A DNA stretch of 43,475 bases from contig CALMKH010000215.1 of assembly GCA_937867025.1 (NCBI GenBank), positions 1-43,475 on the forward strand, read 5' to 3'. Of the stretch, positions 6,533 to 16,681 are shown piece after piece. A model generated the notes under the pieces. That model made no database searches. It had not been told where the DNA came from and worked only from the letters and a program-made list of their open reading frames with translations. Positions within the stretch are counted from its first letter, which is position 1; each line of letters begins with the position of its first letter. Position numbers and translations under genes: made by a program. The stretch is from an uncultured Bacteroidota bacterium. GTDB lineage: Bacteria > Bacteroidota > Bacteroidia > NS11-12g > UBA955.

Positions 6533-8410
6533 CTATACAATCAGGACCGGTATTTTTACAGAATGCCTTACAGAGTCAACCGTTGTACCATAGAGAAAAT
6601 CCTTGATGCCCTTGTGTCCGTGCGCCCCCATCACCAAGAGATCGGCCCCGAATTCTTCCACCAATTTGGGAATGGCCTTTTTAGGACTGCCATATCCTAC
6701 TTTTATGTCAACCTTGTAACCTAACCCGCTTAAGTATTCGGTATATTGTTTAAGCGTATTGTAATCGCTTTCCGTTTCAAAATCTGATATTTCCTTGCCG
6801 GCCACCAAGGCTCCGGCGCTTTCCACGACGTGGATCAGCAAATAGTGCGCGTCCGATTTTCCCTGGGACAATGCGTGTTTAATGGCATTGCTGTCCACTT
6901 CCGAAAAATCCAGTGAAATGGCTATTCGTTTGTATTCAGCCACCTGCAGGCTGGGGACCATTTCAAATTTGCCATGTGGGAGCCTGACTTCTTCCCTTGC
7001 CGTTTTTTTCTTTCTTATGGCCGGTAAAAACACAATGTAAACCAGCAGGAAAGCCGCAAACATCACAACTGCCAGCACCAGCCACTTCACTATTTCAGGA
7101 GCTCCGCTGTCGAATAGGTTCCCCACTTCTCCCATTACCAGCTTTATGTTAAGCCCCACAATAATTATGGCACATATCCACGCCAGTATTTTTATCGGTG
7201 TTCTGATACCGAAAACACCCATTTTCTCTTTATCGCTTACAAAATGAATAAGTGGGATAATGGCAAACCCCAACTGCATGCTCAGAATTACCTGGCTGAA
7301 GATCAATAGTTTTCCGGTCCCTTCCTCCCCCATAATCTGTATGGTGATCAATGCGGGAATAATGGCAATCAGCCTGGTGAGGATTCTTCTTATCCAGGGT
7401 TGTATCCTTAAGTTTAAATACCCTTCCATAACGATCTGGCCCGCCAAAGTGCCTGTTATGGTTGAACTTTGCCCGGCTGCTATCAGCGCTACCGCAAACA
7501 AGAGCGGCGCCATTGTCGACCCTAGCATGGGTGCCAGAAGCTTATGCGCATCCTGTATCTGCGCCACTTCGTAAATGCCGTTCTTGAAAAATACGGTTGC
7601 CGCAAGTATCAGTATGGCTGCATTGACAAAAAAAGCGAGATTAAGAGCTATTGCCGAATCGATAATATTAAATTTAATGGCCTTCTTTTTTGCTTCAGGC
7701 GTCCGTTCAAATTTCCTTGTCTGCACCAATGAGGAATGAAGGTACAGATTGTGGGGCATAACCGTTGCCCCGATAATGCCTATAGCAATATAAAGCGCCG
7801 AATCGCTTGGTATGGAAGGGATAAGCCCGGAAAGCATTTCGACCGGGTCGGGTTTTGCAATAAATATTTCTACGAGGAAAGAAACGCCGATGATAAACAC
7901 CAGGGAGATGATAAACGCTTCCATTTTACGGATTCCCTTATTCAGAAGAAAAAGAAGTAGAAATGTATCCAGAACGGTTATCAATACCCCCTGCGTCAGG
8001 GACATGCCGAAAAGCAGCTGAAGGCCTATGGCCATTCCCAGGACTTCGGCAAGATCACATGCAGCTATGGCTATTTCTGCAAGTATGTACAAGCTGATGT
8101 TTACAATCCTCGGATAATTTTCCCTTGAAGCCTGAGCAAGGTCGAGGCCCCTTACCAGGCCTAATCTTGCACTCAGGCTCTGGAGCAACAGAGCTATGAG
8201 GTTGGACATTAACAGCACCCACAACAGCGAATATCCGAACTGGCTTCCTCCTGCCAGGTCGGTGGCCCAGTTGCCGGGATCCATATAGCCCACGCTTACC
8301 AGGTAAGCAGGACCGAGATATGCCAGAAATTTCCTGCTCTTCCGCTTGGTGGTGTCGACGGAAGCGTTAACTTCCTGCAACGATGGTGTGTGTTTGCCCT
8401 GAAATGCCAT
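6533..8410 (-). CDS. NRAMP-family divalent metal transporter fused to a UspA domain
   Basis: 625 residues against about 410-450 for a plain NRAMP/MntH. The transporter part spans about residues 27-470 with eleven or so membrane helices. It has the metal-binding DPGNW of TM1 (44-48) and the MPH of TM6 (218-220), so it should import Mn2+ or Fe2+ with protons. A short basic linker leads to a universal-stress-protein domain (about 493-625). That domain ends with GAHGHKGIKDFLYGTT, which fits the G-2x-G-9x-G(S/T) ATP-binding motif. The fusion suggests nucleotide-dependent control of uptake from the cytoplasmic side. It lies 50 bases downstream of the BNR protein gene, with no obvious promoter between. 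No Fur or MntR site was recognised. Confidence 0.93.
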   Translation of the reverse strand: MAFQGKHTPSLQEVNASVDTTKRKSRKFLAYLGPAYLVSVGYMDPGNWATDLAGGSQFGYSLLWVLLMSNLIALLLQSLSARLGLVRGLDLAQASRENYPRIVNISLYILAEIAIAACDLAEVLGMAIGLQLLFGMSLTQGVLITVLDTFLLLFLLNKGIRKMEAFIISLVFIIGVSFLVEIFIAKPDPVEMLSGLIPSIPSDSALYIAIGIIGATVMPHNLYLHSSLVQTRKFERTPEAKKKAIKFNIIDSAIALNLAFFVNAAILILAATVFFKNGIYEVAQIQDAHKLLAPMLGSTMAPLLFAVALIAAGQSSTITGTLAGQIVMEGYLNLRIQPWIRRILTRLIAIIPALITIQIMGEEGTGKLLIFSQVILSMQLGFAIIPLIHFVSDKEKMGVFGIRTPIKILAWICAIIIVGLNIKLVMGEVGNLFDSGAPEIVKWLVLAVVMFAAFLLVYIVFLPAIRKKKTAREEVRLPHGKFEMVPSLQVAEYKRIAISLDFSEVDSNAIKHALSQGKSDAHYLLIHVVESAGALVAGKEISDFETESDYNTLKQYTEYLSGLGYKVDIKVGYGSPKKAIPKLVEEFGADLLVMGAHGHKGIKDFLYGTTVDSVRHSVKIPVLIV

Positions 8411-8460
8411 TCCTCTGTCTTATGCTCTTTTCTTTATGACGTTTTCGCCGGAGGGATCTT

Positions 8461-11400
8461 TTATTCTTTCCAGGAAGGAAGCCGCCCGGGTGTATAAGGA
8501 AACTTCAATTGTTCGAGTTTGTTTTCGAGCGATTCAAGCATGGCCTTGGCTTCAAGCACTTCCGCATAAGTCTTGCCGAAAGCGGTCTTGAGTGCTTTCA
8601 GTTTTTCGACGTATGTAACTGTAACCGTTTCGCTGGTTGACCATAATCCTCCCACAATGCCTTCTATAGACCCCGCTATTCCCGGGAGGGTTTCAAATTC
8701 CCGTTGTGCAAGGCTGGCATCTCCATTAAGGGCGAGGTTAACAGAATATATCTTTTCCTCTATAGCAGCGATATCTTTCATAATGGACGGGTCTGCACCC
8801 TGAATTGCGCCCTTCCTTATAAAATTGAGCCGGTTGCTCATCTCACCATTATAACTGTTGACGCCAAGCACCACACGCCGGAACTCAGAGAGCTCTTTAT
8901 TAAAGGCCAGATTTTGTTTTCTTTCTTCACCAAGGGCTTTTAACCTGAATTTTTCTGTTTTGCTTGTGAGTATCACCTCATTGTTCTTTATGATCCTGAA
9001 CGTCACATTATATTCCCCGGGAATTGCCATTGGACCCATGTCTTCCGATTCGTAGGGATTGTTAGGGTCCGGCTGGTGAAATGTAACAGGGCTGCTTTTT
9101 TCCAGTCTTCCATTCCATACCATTCTGGCCATGCCTTTTTTCGCTGGTTGTTTCAATTGCCTGATGATATTGTTTTCCATATCCGTTATGGTAGCCAGAA
9201 TATAGGTTTCAGGCTGCCTGTCCTCAAGCCTGATTGAGTCCGTTGAAGGGTAAAAATTATCTGTCTGCTTCTCTTCCCTTTCCTTCCTCAGTTCTTTGAT
9301 CGTTTTATAATCATCCCTGACATAATATGTAATTACAGCACCTACCGGCGGATTTTCGGCCACATAAAAACTTTCTCCCTGAAATGATTTTCCCTTATGC
9401 CCCAGGGGGGTTGACTGCATGAACACCAGCGCATCCTTGACAGGATATATGGTTACCGGCTGACTGCTTAATTCGCTTGCCTTGTTTTTATAGTGCTGAA
9501 GAGGACTGTAATCATCCAGGATAAAAAATCCGCGCCCGAACGTGGCAAGCACAAGATCGTTTTCCCGTTCCTGTATGACAATTTCCTTAATGTTGATCAC
9601 GGGAAGGCCTCCCCCGAATTTACTCCATGACCTACCCCCGTCTATGGTGGCAAAAAGTCCGAAATCCGTTCCTGCAAATAAAAGGTCAGGATTGATGTGA
9701 TCCTCTGCTATGCATTGGGCAGATCCCCTGGCCGGGAGGTTGGATTGTATGGCAGACCATGTTTTCCCTTTATCCGCCGACCTGAAAATATACGGTTTAA
9801 AATCGCCGTTGCGGTGATTGTTCAGTACCACGTAGGCTACATTTTCATTGTGCCTGGAAGCATATATGTTCTGAACCAGCACATGCGACGGCAAACCGGC
9901 AAATGACTCTGTTTTCGTCCAGGTCTTTCCCCCGTCGGTTGTGACTTGTATAAGTCCGTCATCCGTCCCGACATACAACAGCTGCGGATTTTTTGGCGAT
10001 TCGGAAAATGCAGTAATATTGCCATATATGCTGGTTGACTGGTTTTTTGCCACGGCATCTATTCCCCACACTTTCCCCATTACCGGAAATTTATTCCTGT
10101 CTGATCCCCTGGAAAGATCGGGACTTATAACCTGCCAGCTATTGCCCATATCTGTGCTTTTGAACAGTTTCTGAGCAGCAAAATACAAGGTGGTATTTGA
10201 ATGATGGCTCAGTTGCAAAGGGGCGTCCCAGTTGAACCTGTAAGCCGACTCTCCTTCTTTTTCTATAGGCCTGATGTCCAGGGCTTCCCCGGTTTTGCGG
10301 TTAAACCTGATCAAACCCCCGTATTGCCATTGTGAATATACTATATCCGGATTTTTACTGTCAACGACCGTTTTAAAACCGTCGCCTCCTACCGTGACAA
10401 ACCAGTCATAATTATGGATGCCGCTCGCGCTGATGGTTCGTGAAGGACCCCCAAGCGTATTGTTATCCTGGGTGCCTCCGTATATGTTATAGAACGGCAA
10501 GGCATTATCCACTGTTACACGGTAGAACTGGGTAATCGGCAAATTGGCCTTGAACTGCCATGTGGCCGCTTCATCCCAGGTTTCATAAAGGCCGCCGTCA
10601 CTACCCATGAGGTAATGTTTTGAATTATCCGGATCAATCCAGATGACGTGATTGTCGACATGTTTGTTCTTTTCGCCAAGACCTGAAAACGTCCTGCCCC
10701 CGTCCCGGCTGACCTGGGCCCATGTGTTCATGCCGTAAATCTTGTTGATATCGACCGGATCGGCGAATATTTCATTGTAGTAATTGCCGGCACTTGCATA
10801 GCTTGAACGTTTCTCCCAGCTGGCGCCCCTGTTGGTCGAAAGATATACTCCCTGGTTGTCGCTCCCGGCCTCGACAATAGCATAAATATAATCCGGGTTG
10901 ACGGGAGAAACAGCCAAGCCTATACGGCCCTTGTCGCCTTTAGGTAAGCCATTTTCGAGTTTGGTCCACGTAACGCCGTAATCCGTACTCTTATAGACAG
11001 CTGATTCAGGCCCCCCTCCGAGGTATGTCCATTCATGCCTGCGCCTCTGATGTGCCGCCGCATACAGAATATTCGGATGCCTGGGGTCAATATGCACCTC
11101 ATTGCAACCGGTATTCTCGCTTATGAACAGTGTCCTGTTCCAGGTCTGGCCCCCGTCGGTTGATTTATATATTCCCCTGTCGCCTCCCGCACTCCATAAA
11201 GGTCCGTATGCCGCTACGTAAACAACATTTGAATTCAATGGGTCTATGGCGATCATTCCTATATGTTCGCTGTTGACCAGGCCCATGTTCTTCCATGTTT
11301 TGCCGCCGTCTTCCGATTTATAGACCCCATCACCGTAGCCTACGCTGCGCTGGTTATTGTTTTCGCCTGTTCCCACCCAAATGGCATGTTCATTGTTGGG

Positions 11401-11718
11401 ATCCATTTTTACGCATCCAATGGAAAAAGAACCCTGGGCATCAAATACCGGGGTGAAACTTGTTCCCGCATTGTCTGTTTTCCATACGCCTCCGCTTGCT
11501 GCAGCAATGTACCACTGAGATTTGTTCTTGGGATTTACTACCAGATCCCCTATCCTTCCGGAAGTAACGGCCGGACCTATGCTCCTGAATTTAAACCCTT
11601 CCAGGAAGCGGCTGAAGGTGGTATTCCCGGAATTGTCTGCAGATGCTGCTTTGTTCTTGTTTTGAGCTGTCAAAAGCAAATTGGCGCATAAGCAAAGTGC
11701 AATAACTGTATATTTCAT
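8461..11718 (-). CDS. Secreted BNR-repeat / VPS10-sortilin-like propeller protein
   Basis: 1085 residues with an N-terminal signal peptide (MKYTVIALCLCANLLLTAQN). From about residue 30 to 730 it holds at least ten Asp-box (BNR) motifs of the form S.D.G.TW, such as SEDGGKTW, STDGGQTW, STDMGNSW and TTDGGKTW, implying one or two beta-propellers like those of VPS10/sortilin and sialidase-type proteins. A C-terminal region (about 770-1085) has a beta-sandwich-like part and a helical end. Such proteins are often annotated as glycosyl hydrolases, but no catalytic residues are evident, so binding or scaffolding is as likely. No T9SS tail is visible. Neighbours do not reveal a substrate. Confidence 0.85.
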   Translation of the reverse strand: MKYTVIALCLCANLLLTAQNKNKAASADNSGNTTFSRFLEGFKFRSIGPAVTSGRIGDLVVNPKNKSQWYIAAASGGVWKTDNAGTSFTPVFDAQGSFSIGCVKMDPNNEHAIWVGTGENNNQRSVGYGDGVYKSEDGGKTWKNMGLVNSEHIGMIAIDPLNSNVVYVAAYGPLWSAGGDRGIYKSTDGGQTWNRTLFISENTGCNEVHIDPRHPNILYAAAHQRRRHEWTYLGGGPESAVYKSTDYGVTWTKLENGLPKGDKGRIGLAVSPVNPDYIYAIVEAGSDNQGVYLSTNRGASWEKRSSYASAGNYYNEIFADPVDINKIYGMNTWAQVSRDGGRTFSGLGEKNKHVDNHVIWIDPDNSKHYLMGSDGGLYETWDEAATWQFKANLPITQFYRVTVDNALPFYNIYGGTQDNNTLGGPSRTISASGIHNYDWFVTVGGDGFKTVVDSKNPDIVYSQWQYGGLIRFNRKTGEALDIRPIEKEGESAYRFNWDAPLQLSHHSNTTLYFAAQKLFKSTDMGNSWQVISPDLSRGSDRNKFPVMGKVWGIDAVAKNQSTSIYGNITAFSESPKNPQLLYVGTDDGLIQVTTDGGKTWTKTESFAGLPSHVLVQNIYASRHNENVAYVVLNNHRNGDFKPYIFRSADKGKTWSAIQSNLPARGSAQCIAEDHINPDLLFAGTDFGLFATIDGGRSWSKFGGGLPVINIKEIVIQERENDLVLATFGRGFFILDDYSPLQHYKNKASELSSQPVTIYPVKDALVFMQSTPLGHKGKSFQGESFYVAENPPVGAVITYYVRDDYKTIKELRKEREEKQTDNFYPSTDSIRLEDRQPETYILATITDMENNIIRQLKQPAKKGMARMVWNGRLEKSSPVTFHQPDPNNPYESEDMGPMAIPGEYNVTFRIIKNNEVILTSKTEKFRLKALGEERKQNLAFNKELSEFRRVVLGVNSYNGEMSNRLNFIRKGAIQGADPSIMKDIAAIEEKIYSVNLALNGDASLAQREFETLPGIAGSIEGIVGGLWSTSETVTVTYVEKLKALKTAFGKTYAEVLEAKAMLESLENKLEQLKFPYTPGRLPSWKE

Positions 11719-11764
11719 TCGGAATGTTTTAAGGCTCGAAAATAAAATAAAAAAGTTAGATTAG

Positions 11765-11781
11765 TCAAACTTTTGGTTTGA
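11765..11781. repeat. Small hairpin between bshA and the BNR gene
   Basis: TCAAAC TTTTG GTTTGA forms a six-pair stem with a five-base loop. It sits in the 110-bp gap after bshA and before the BNR gene. It could be part of a terminator or an operator. An ACCAATTGGT palindrome lies just to its right. Function is not established. Confidence 0.3.
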
Positions 11782-11828
11782 ATTAGACCAATTGGTTTTG
11801 AAAATGGTTAAAAAACGAAGGCTGTTGC

Positions 11829-12971
11829 TTATTTCCTGGTTTTTTTTCTTCCGGTCACAACCTCATCATAAACCTTCTCATATTTCGGAAGAATCTTGTT
11901 GATATGGAATGCATGGGCCTGTTTAAGGGCATTGGCTTTAAACTTTTTCAGCACTTTTTCATCTTTTAGTATTTTAACCGCATTGGCTGCCATATCTTTA
12001 ACATCTCCTACATGGCTCAGGTAGCCTGTAACGCCATGAATATTCACTTCGGGAATACCTCCGGAATCCGTACTGATAACCGGAACTTCACAAGCCATGG
12101 CTTCAAGTGCAGCTAAACCGAAGCTCTCCGTTTCGGAAGTCAACAGGAACAAATCGCATACGGACAGAATTTCCTCTATCTGGTCCTGTTTTCCAAGGAA
12201 CGTTATTTTGTCGCATACGCCCGATTCCCTGCAAAGCAGTTCAATATGCGTTCTTTCCGGTCCATCCCCGATCAAAAGAAGTTTTGACGGTATTTTTTTG
12301 GCCACCAGAGCAAATACTTTTACCACATCTTCTATTCTTTTAACTTTCCTGAAATTGGACGTATGCACAAGTATCTTTTCATTCTGAGGGGCAATGGCTT
12401 TTTTGAAATGCTCTTTTTTTTGTTTTACGAACCTCGAGAAATCAATAAAATTGGGTATGACATGTATGTCTTTTTCAATATGGAAATTTGCATACGTGTC
12501 TTTCTTGAGACTTTCAGAAACAGCTGTCACAGCATCCGAGTGATTGATGGAATATGACACGACCGGCTCATAGGTGGGATCTTTGCCCACAAGGGTAATA
12601 TCAGTTCCATGTAGGGTTGTGACTATGGGGGTATGAATGCCTTGTTCAGACAGGATACTCCTGGCCATCAATGCCGCGCTGGCATGCGGGATGGCATAAT
12701 GCACGTGAAGGACATTAAGCTTGTATTGTTTTACGATATCGACAATTTTACTGGCGAGTATGGTCTCATACGGCACATATTCAAATAGTGGATACTTATA
12801 AATGGATACTTCGTGAAAAAAAATGTTTGGATTAAAAAAATCCAGCCTGGCCGGCTGACTGTAACTTATAAAATGCACCTGGTGCCCTTTTGCTGCAAGG
12901 GCTTTACCAAGCTCCGTCGCAACTACGCCGCTGCCTCCAAAGGTCGGGTAACAAACTATGCCTATATTCAT
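11829..12971 (-). CDS. bshA: N-acetyl-alpha-D-glucosaminyl L-malate synthase (bacillithiol biosynthesis)
   Basis: The preferred start is the ATG at 12971 (MNIGIVCYPTFGGSG); the track's upstream start adds eight residues foreign to the family. About 380 residues, the usual BshA length. It is a GT4-type GT-B fold. The N-terminus has the BshA-specific GGSGVVATELG. The middle has the GT4 donor-site stretch (FRKVKRIEDVVKVF, GDGPER). The ESFGLAALEAMACEVP segment carries the E-x7-E motif. It joins UDP-GlcNAc to L-malate in the first step of bacillithiol synthesis, in the cytoplasm. bshB and bshC are not in the window. The gene stands alone between the M4 protease and the BNR gene. Confidence 0.93.
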   Translation of the reverse strand: MNIGIVCYPTFGGSGVVATELGKALAAKGHQVHFISYSQPARLDFFNPNIFFHEVSIYKYPLFEYVPYETILASKIVDIVKQYKLNVLHVHYAIPHASAALMARSILSEQGIHTPIVTTLHGTDITLVGKDPTYEPVVSYSINHSDAVTAVSESLKKDTYANFHIEKDIHVIPNFIDFSRFVKQKKEHFKKAIAPQNEKILVHTSNFRKVKRIEDVVKVFALVAKKIPSKLLLIGDGPERTHIELLCRESGVCDKITFLGKQDQIEEILSVCDLFLLTSETESFGLAALEAMACEVPVISTDSGGIPEVNIHGVTGYLSHVGDVKDMAANAVKILKDEKVLKKFKANALKQAHAFHINKILPKYEKVYDEVVTGRKKTRK

Positions 12972-13020
12972 GCTAAAGCCATTGCAAAGAAACAAATAAA
13001 AACCGATAATCAGGGAAGGA

Positions 13021-16000
13021 TCATTGGAACTGTTTCACAAACCAATACGGAATGCGGCCTTCGGCTGTATAGATAAAACTGATATATGCCCCCGGCTCCA
13101 ATTGTCCTATATTCAGGCGGTGACTGTTCGATACGGGCGTTTCTTCCATAAGCAGCTGACCCGTGCTGCTGTATATTTCAATCCGCTGAACAGGCTCTTT
13201 ATGCTCAATATTTAAGATCCCGCCGGCCGGATTGGGATATACTTTCAGAAATTCTTTCTGCGGGATATTTACGGATACAGAGCTTTTAACGACCCTTACG
13301 GTATAATTTTTGGAAGTGCCGTCCTGGGCCACTACTGTATACGTTACAGGTGTTGTAAAATCATTGACGTTCACGCCACTGGTCTGTATGATACCGTTTA
13401 TTTTCACAACGCTGTAAGGCGAACTTGTAAAATTCGCAACAAGTTTGGTGAGATCAGTTGTGGACGGGACAGTTGCGGTAATAGTTGTCCCTGAAATGGT
13501 GGCTTGCACAGGAGGATCCAGGCCCAGAAATGCAAAGCTTGTTATATCCTTGTTGCCGAACAGCAATGGCCTTGTTCCGTTGGCATACCAGACACCCCAT
13601 TTCGCGAGGCTTACCACCACAGTCGGACTGCCTGTCCTGTTAATTTTGTCGGTTGCAAGAGGCGCCTGCGCCACTACTTCTTCATCAAAGGTGTTAAAAG
13701 CATTGAATAAAAGGATATTGTCGTTTTTACTGTAGCTGGGGAATCCCAGGTCCCTGCCGTTGAAAATGGTGCCGCTGGTATTGGTGTTCAGGTTATACCC
13801 CACGACACTGTATTGATTGGTGGCCGCATTCACGTAATCAAATGCAACAATGTAAGGAGAACGCTGACTGAACACCGCGTTGCCGATGCTTACGTTGTCG
13901 GGAAGGGATGAAAAAAGTTTTTCAATTTTACCGGTAGACCATGAATTGCTTTCAAGATCCCAAACATTCATGATGCCTACATCCCAGTAAACATAATCGG
14001 AGCCGGCATTGTTGTTGATGATGTTTTTCGCATCGTACATGATCCTTGTTCCCGTATGATCCCATTCCAGCGCGTCCGCGAACAGCACTCCGCCGCTCGT
14101 CACGCCGCTGTAAGTAGGATTATACAATTTGAACTGATGCCACTCCTGTTTTCCGAAATCCCAGACATAAATGGAGGTGTCCTGGTTCGATGTAATGGCT
14201 GCGAGACGTTTGCCATCCTTGCTCACCGCCACATTATCCCATATGGTCTGATCACTTACCAGCGTTTCGGTTTTGCTTCCGTCCAGCAAAAGCCTGTAAA
14301 TCCTGCTGTCACTTCCGACATAATAGCAATACGCACCATTATCAACAACGCTTGGCTTTTTTTTGATAAGCCTTGTGGTTTGTCCTGAGGCTGAACCGGA
14401 GCTTACAACAGCTATAGTAAGCGTAGACGATACGCTGGGATCCAGATCGTAGTACAAAATGAAATCCTGCCCGGGGTTGACAGGCAGATCGGCAACATTA
14501 TTCCCTATGGGGCTGCCGGGAGACGGCTCATAAATACCCACCGCATCAAACGCCTCTCCTGCCTCTGCGGCCACAGAAGTTCCATACAGGTCGGTGGCGG
14601 ATTGTATCACAGCTTTCCTTAAGTCTTTGAATTGCGAGGTTTTTGTGAGATAAACCGTCAGCGTCCTGTAATACACCTGTTCGGCTCTTTCTTTTCCGAC
14701 AGCGGTTGCAAACAGGTAGAACGCGTGATTCGGTATGCCGCTGTTAATGTGCACGCCGCCATTGTCCTGGGTGCCATTATAATATTCTGTCATGTGTTTG
14801 GGCTGATAGAAATTATCGGTCAGCGAACTTCCGCCGTTATGCGGATCCTGCATGTCTCTCAGCGCCCCCGTTGATGTAATACCGGGCTTCATAATATCCT
14901 CCCCCAGTTTCCAGTCATCCCTGTCCATCATGCACCCGAAAATATCCGCCATACTTTCATTAATGGCCCCTGACTGATTTTTATATTCGAGGTTTGCGGA
15001 TTTTTCTACCACGCCGTGTGTCATTTCATGTCCTGCCACATCCAGAGAACCTGCCAGTGGCTTGAATATATCACGGCCGTTTCCATATGCTATGAACGTG
15101 CCGTTCCAGTAAGCGTTATCCATCGTCTGGCCATTTTGGTCGGCAATATTGATGACGGATATAATGGTTCCCCCGGTTCCGTTAATGCTGTTTCTGTTAA
15201 AGGTGTTTTTATAATATTCGTACGCAACTCCGGCATTGTAGTGTGCTGAGACAGCCCTGGGATTGCTAAAGTTTGGCGATGCAGACGTTACCTGGTTAAA
15301 GCTGCTTCCGGACGTGGTCCCCGCATCAATGGTCCATATCGCACCGGCAGGATCGTCCGGCAGAATGGATGCCGACAGGCTGAACATGCTTTTGGTGGCA
15401 TCGATCAGATAATGTGTGCTTCCTATCAGATACGAATTGATGGTTCTGGTTACACCGTTGAGATCTGTTCCGGTGCCTGTTCTCGGACCATCCACATGGC
15501 ATGTATAATTATAGCTTTCTATCACAGCTCCGGTCAAAGCATTTACACGCACCTTCCAGCGCTCCATTATGTTGGGCCTGATAAAAATATCGTAACACAA
15601 CACAGGTCTTTCTTCCAGCATCAACACGATAAGCCGGGATTCCGGTCCTTCATATTTAAGCAGCTCCTTTTCTTCCTGTGTAAACGGTTTAAAGCCCCAT
15701 TCCGGCTGCAATGATCTAACGGCTGCATCCATAGACGCCTGGTAACTGATATTTGCCGCTGTGTTAAAGTTATCCGGTATATTCGCCCAATTGCCATGGG
15801 CATATGTCTCCCCATTCAGCAAATGCACAAATATCTCTGCCCCGAATACATCTATCCCGCGGAATACCTGCTGGAATTTTATGTGATAAATCCCTTGTCC
15901 GTCTATCGTGGATTCATACATCCTCAGATCATCGGGATTGAATTTCGTATCGATTGAAACGCCTTCCTGTTTCAGAAACATGAACGCAATATCCCTGGCA

Positions 16001-16245
16001 TGTGCAGGATTGCTCGCAGGCGAACGTTTGGCGGCATCCTTCCTTATGTCGAATTCCTTTAATGCCTTGTCCATCAATGAAGGCCTGTCCTGCATGGTGT
16101 TTAGAGCAGAGCCATCCGTCTTTTGGATGGTGTTGATAAAAGGCGTTGGCGGCAAGTTTGTCTTTTTCGACCGTTTATCAAAAGGTGTTTGCGCTCCTGA
16201 TGAAAGGGAAGCAAGCAGCAAGGCAAACAATAACATGTATTTCAT
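13021..16245 (-). CDS. Secreted M4 (thermolysin-family) metalloprotease with propeller, Ig-like and T9SS tail domains
   Basis: 1074 residues. Signal peptide (1-18); FTP/PepSY-type propeptide (about 60-245); M4 catalytic domain (about 255-570) with HEMTH at 406-410, the third zinc ligand in GAINESMADIFG (Glu 430) and a C-terminal-lobe His near 499 (GVHINSG). After the catalytic domain comes a long beta-rich region (about 600-930) with TolB/WD-like strands (VSKDGKRLAAITS). A short Ig-like repeat (about 935-1000, ending YTVVAQDGTSKNYTVRVV) follows. The last part is a Por-secretion-type tail (VYPNPAGG to the C-terminus). It should be exported through Sec and the type IX system, then activated by propeptide removal. 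The upstream lipoprotein gene ends one base before it, so they form an operon. Confidence 0.95.
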   Translation of the reverse strand: MKYMLLFALLLASLSSGAQTPFDKRSKKTNLPPTPFINTIQKTDGSALNTMQDRPSLMDKALKEFDIRKDAAKRSPASNPAHARDIAFMFLKQEGVSIDTKFNPDDLRMYESTIDGQGIYHIKFQQVFRGIDVFGAEIFVHLLNGETYAHGNWANIPDNFNTAANISYQASMDAAVRSLQPEWGFKPFTQEEKELLKYEGPESRLIVLMLEERPVLCYDIFIRPNIMERWKVRVNALTGAVIESYNYTCHVDGPRTGTGTDLNGVTRTINSYLIGSTHYLIDATKSMFSLSASILPDDPAGAIWTIDAGTTSGSSFNQVTSASPNFSNPRAVSAHYNAGVAYEYYKNTFNRNSINGTGGTIISVINIADQNGQTMDNAYWNGTFIAYGNGRDIFKPLAGSLDVAGHEMTHGVVEKSANLEYKNQSGAINESMADIFGCMMDRDDWKLGEDIMKPGITSTGALRDMQDPHNGGSSLTDNFYQPKHMTEYYNGTQDNGGVHINSGIPNHAFYLFATAVGKERAEQVYYRTLTVYLTKTSQFKDLRKAVIQSATDLYGTSVAAEAGEAFDAVGIYEPSPGSPIGNNVADLPVNPGQDFILYYDLDPSVSSTLTIAVVSSGSASGQTTRLIKKKPSVVDNGAYCYYVGSDSRIYRLLLDGSKTETLVSDQTIWDNVAVSKDGKRLAAITSNQDTSIYVWDFGKQEWHQFKLYNPTYSGVTSGGVLFADALEWDHTGTRIMYDAKNIINNNAGSDYVYWDVGIMNVWDLESNSWSTGKIEKLFSSLPDNVSIGNAVFSQRSPYIVAFDYVNAATNQYSVVGYNLNTNTSGTIFNGRDLGFPSYSKNDNILLFNAFNTFDEEVVAQAPLATDKINRTGSPTVVVSLAKWGVWYANGTRPLLFGNKDITSFAFLGLDPPVQATISGTTITATVPSTTDLTKLVANFTSSPYSVVKINGIIQTSGVNVNDFTTPVTYTVVAQDGTSKNYTVRVVKSSVSVNIPQKEFLKVYPNPAGGILNIEHKEPVQRIEIYSSTGQLLMEETPVSNSHRLNIGQLEPGAYISFIYTAEGRIPYWFVKQFQ

Positions 16246-16246
16246 A

Positions 16247-16663
16247 TTAATTAAGTTTATTCAGGCGGTTGTATAGTTCTCTCAGTTCCACGGGAATATC
16301 GCTGCCTTCCGACCATTGCCAGCTTTTAACAATCCGCTCGTCGCGGTAAAAATGTATGAAGCCGGTCATGTTTCCCGGTTTATTCCAATCTATCTTTTTC
16401 AGTTTTTTTGAATCGGCATACAGAAAGATTTCCTTTAAGGTTTTTTTATTTGCGGTCTTTACAAAAACCGTATCCGTACTGAACGCTTTGATGTGGTAAA
16501 GCGAGCCGCTACCCCTGATGATATGTGTTTCCGTGGCACCGGTGAAACCTCCGCCCCTGCCATAACTGATGTACATATCCTTTACATATTTCCTGAAAGC
16601 GATATGCCTGCAGGAATTCATGGAAAAAACAACGGTAAGACCAAGTAAAACAAGTGTTTTCAA
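16247..16663 (-). CDS. Small lipoprotein of unknown function upstream of the M4 protease
   Basis: 138 residues. The N-terminus is a lipoprotein signal peptide (MKTLVLLGLTVVFSMNSC) with Cys 18 as the probable lipidation site. The mature part is beta-rich and basic, with motifs such as THIIRGSGSLYHIK and GFIHFYRDERIVKSWQW. No family was recognised. The coding sequence is separated from the protease ORF by a single base, so both are probably made from one transcript. It may act on or beside the protease at the envelope, but that is inferred from position only. Confidence 0.75.
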   Translation of the reverse strand: MKTLVLLGLTVVFSMNSCRHIAFRKYVKDMYISYGRGGGFTGATETHIIRGSGSLYHIKAFSTDTVFVKTANKKTLKEIFLYADSKKLKKIDWNKPGNMTGFIHFYRDERIVKSWQWSEGSDIPVELRELYNRLNKLN

Positions 16664-16681
16664 TTGCCAGAAATCTTATTG

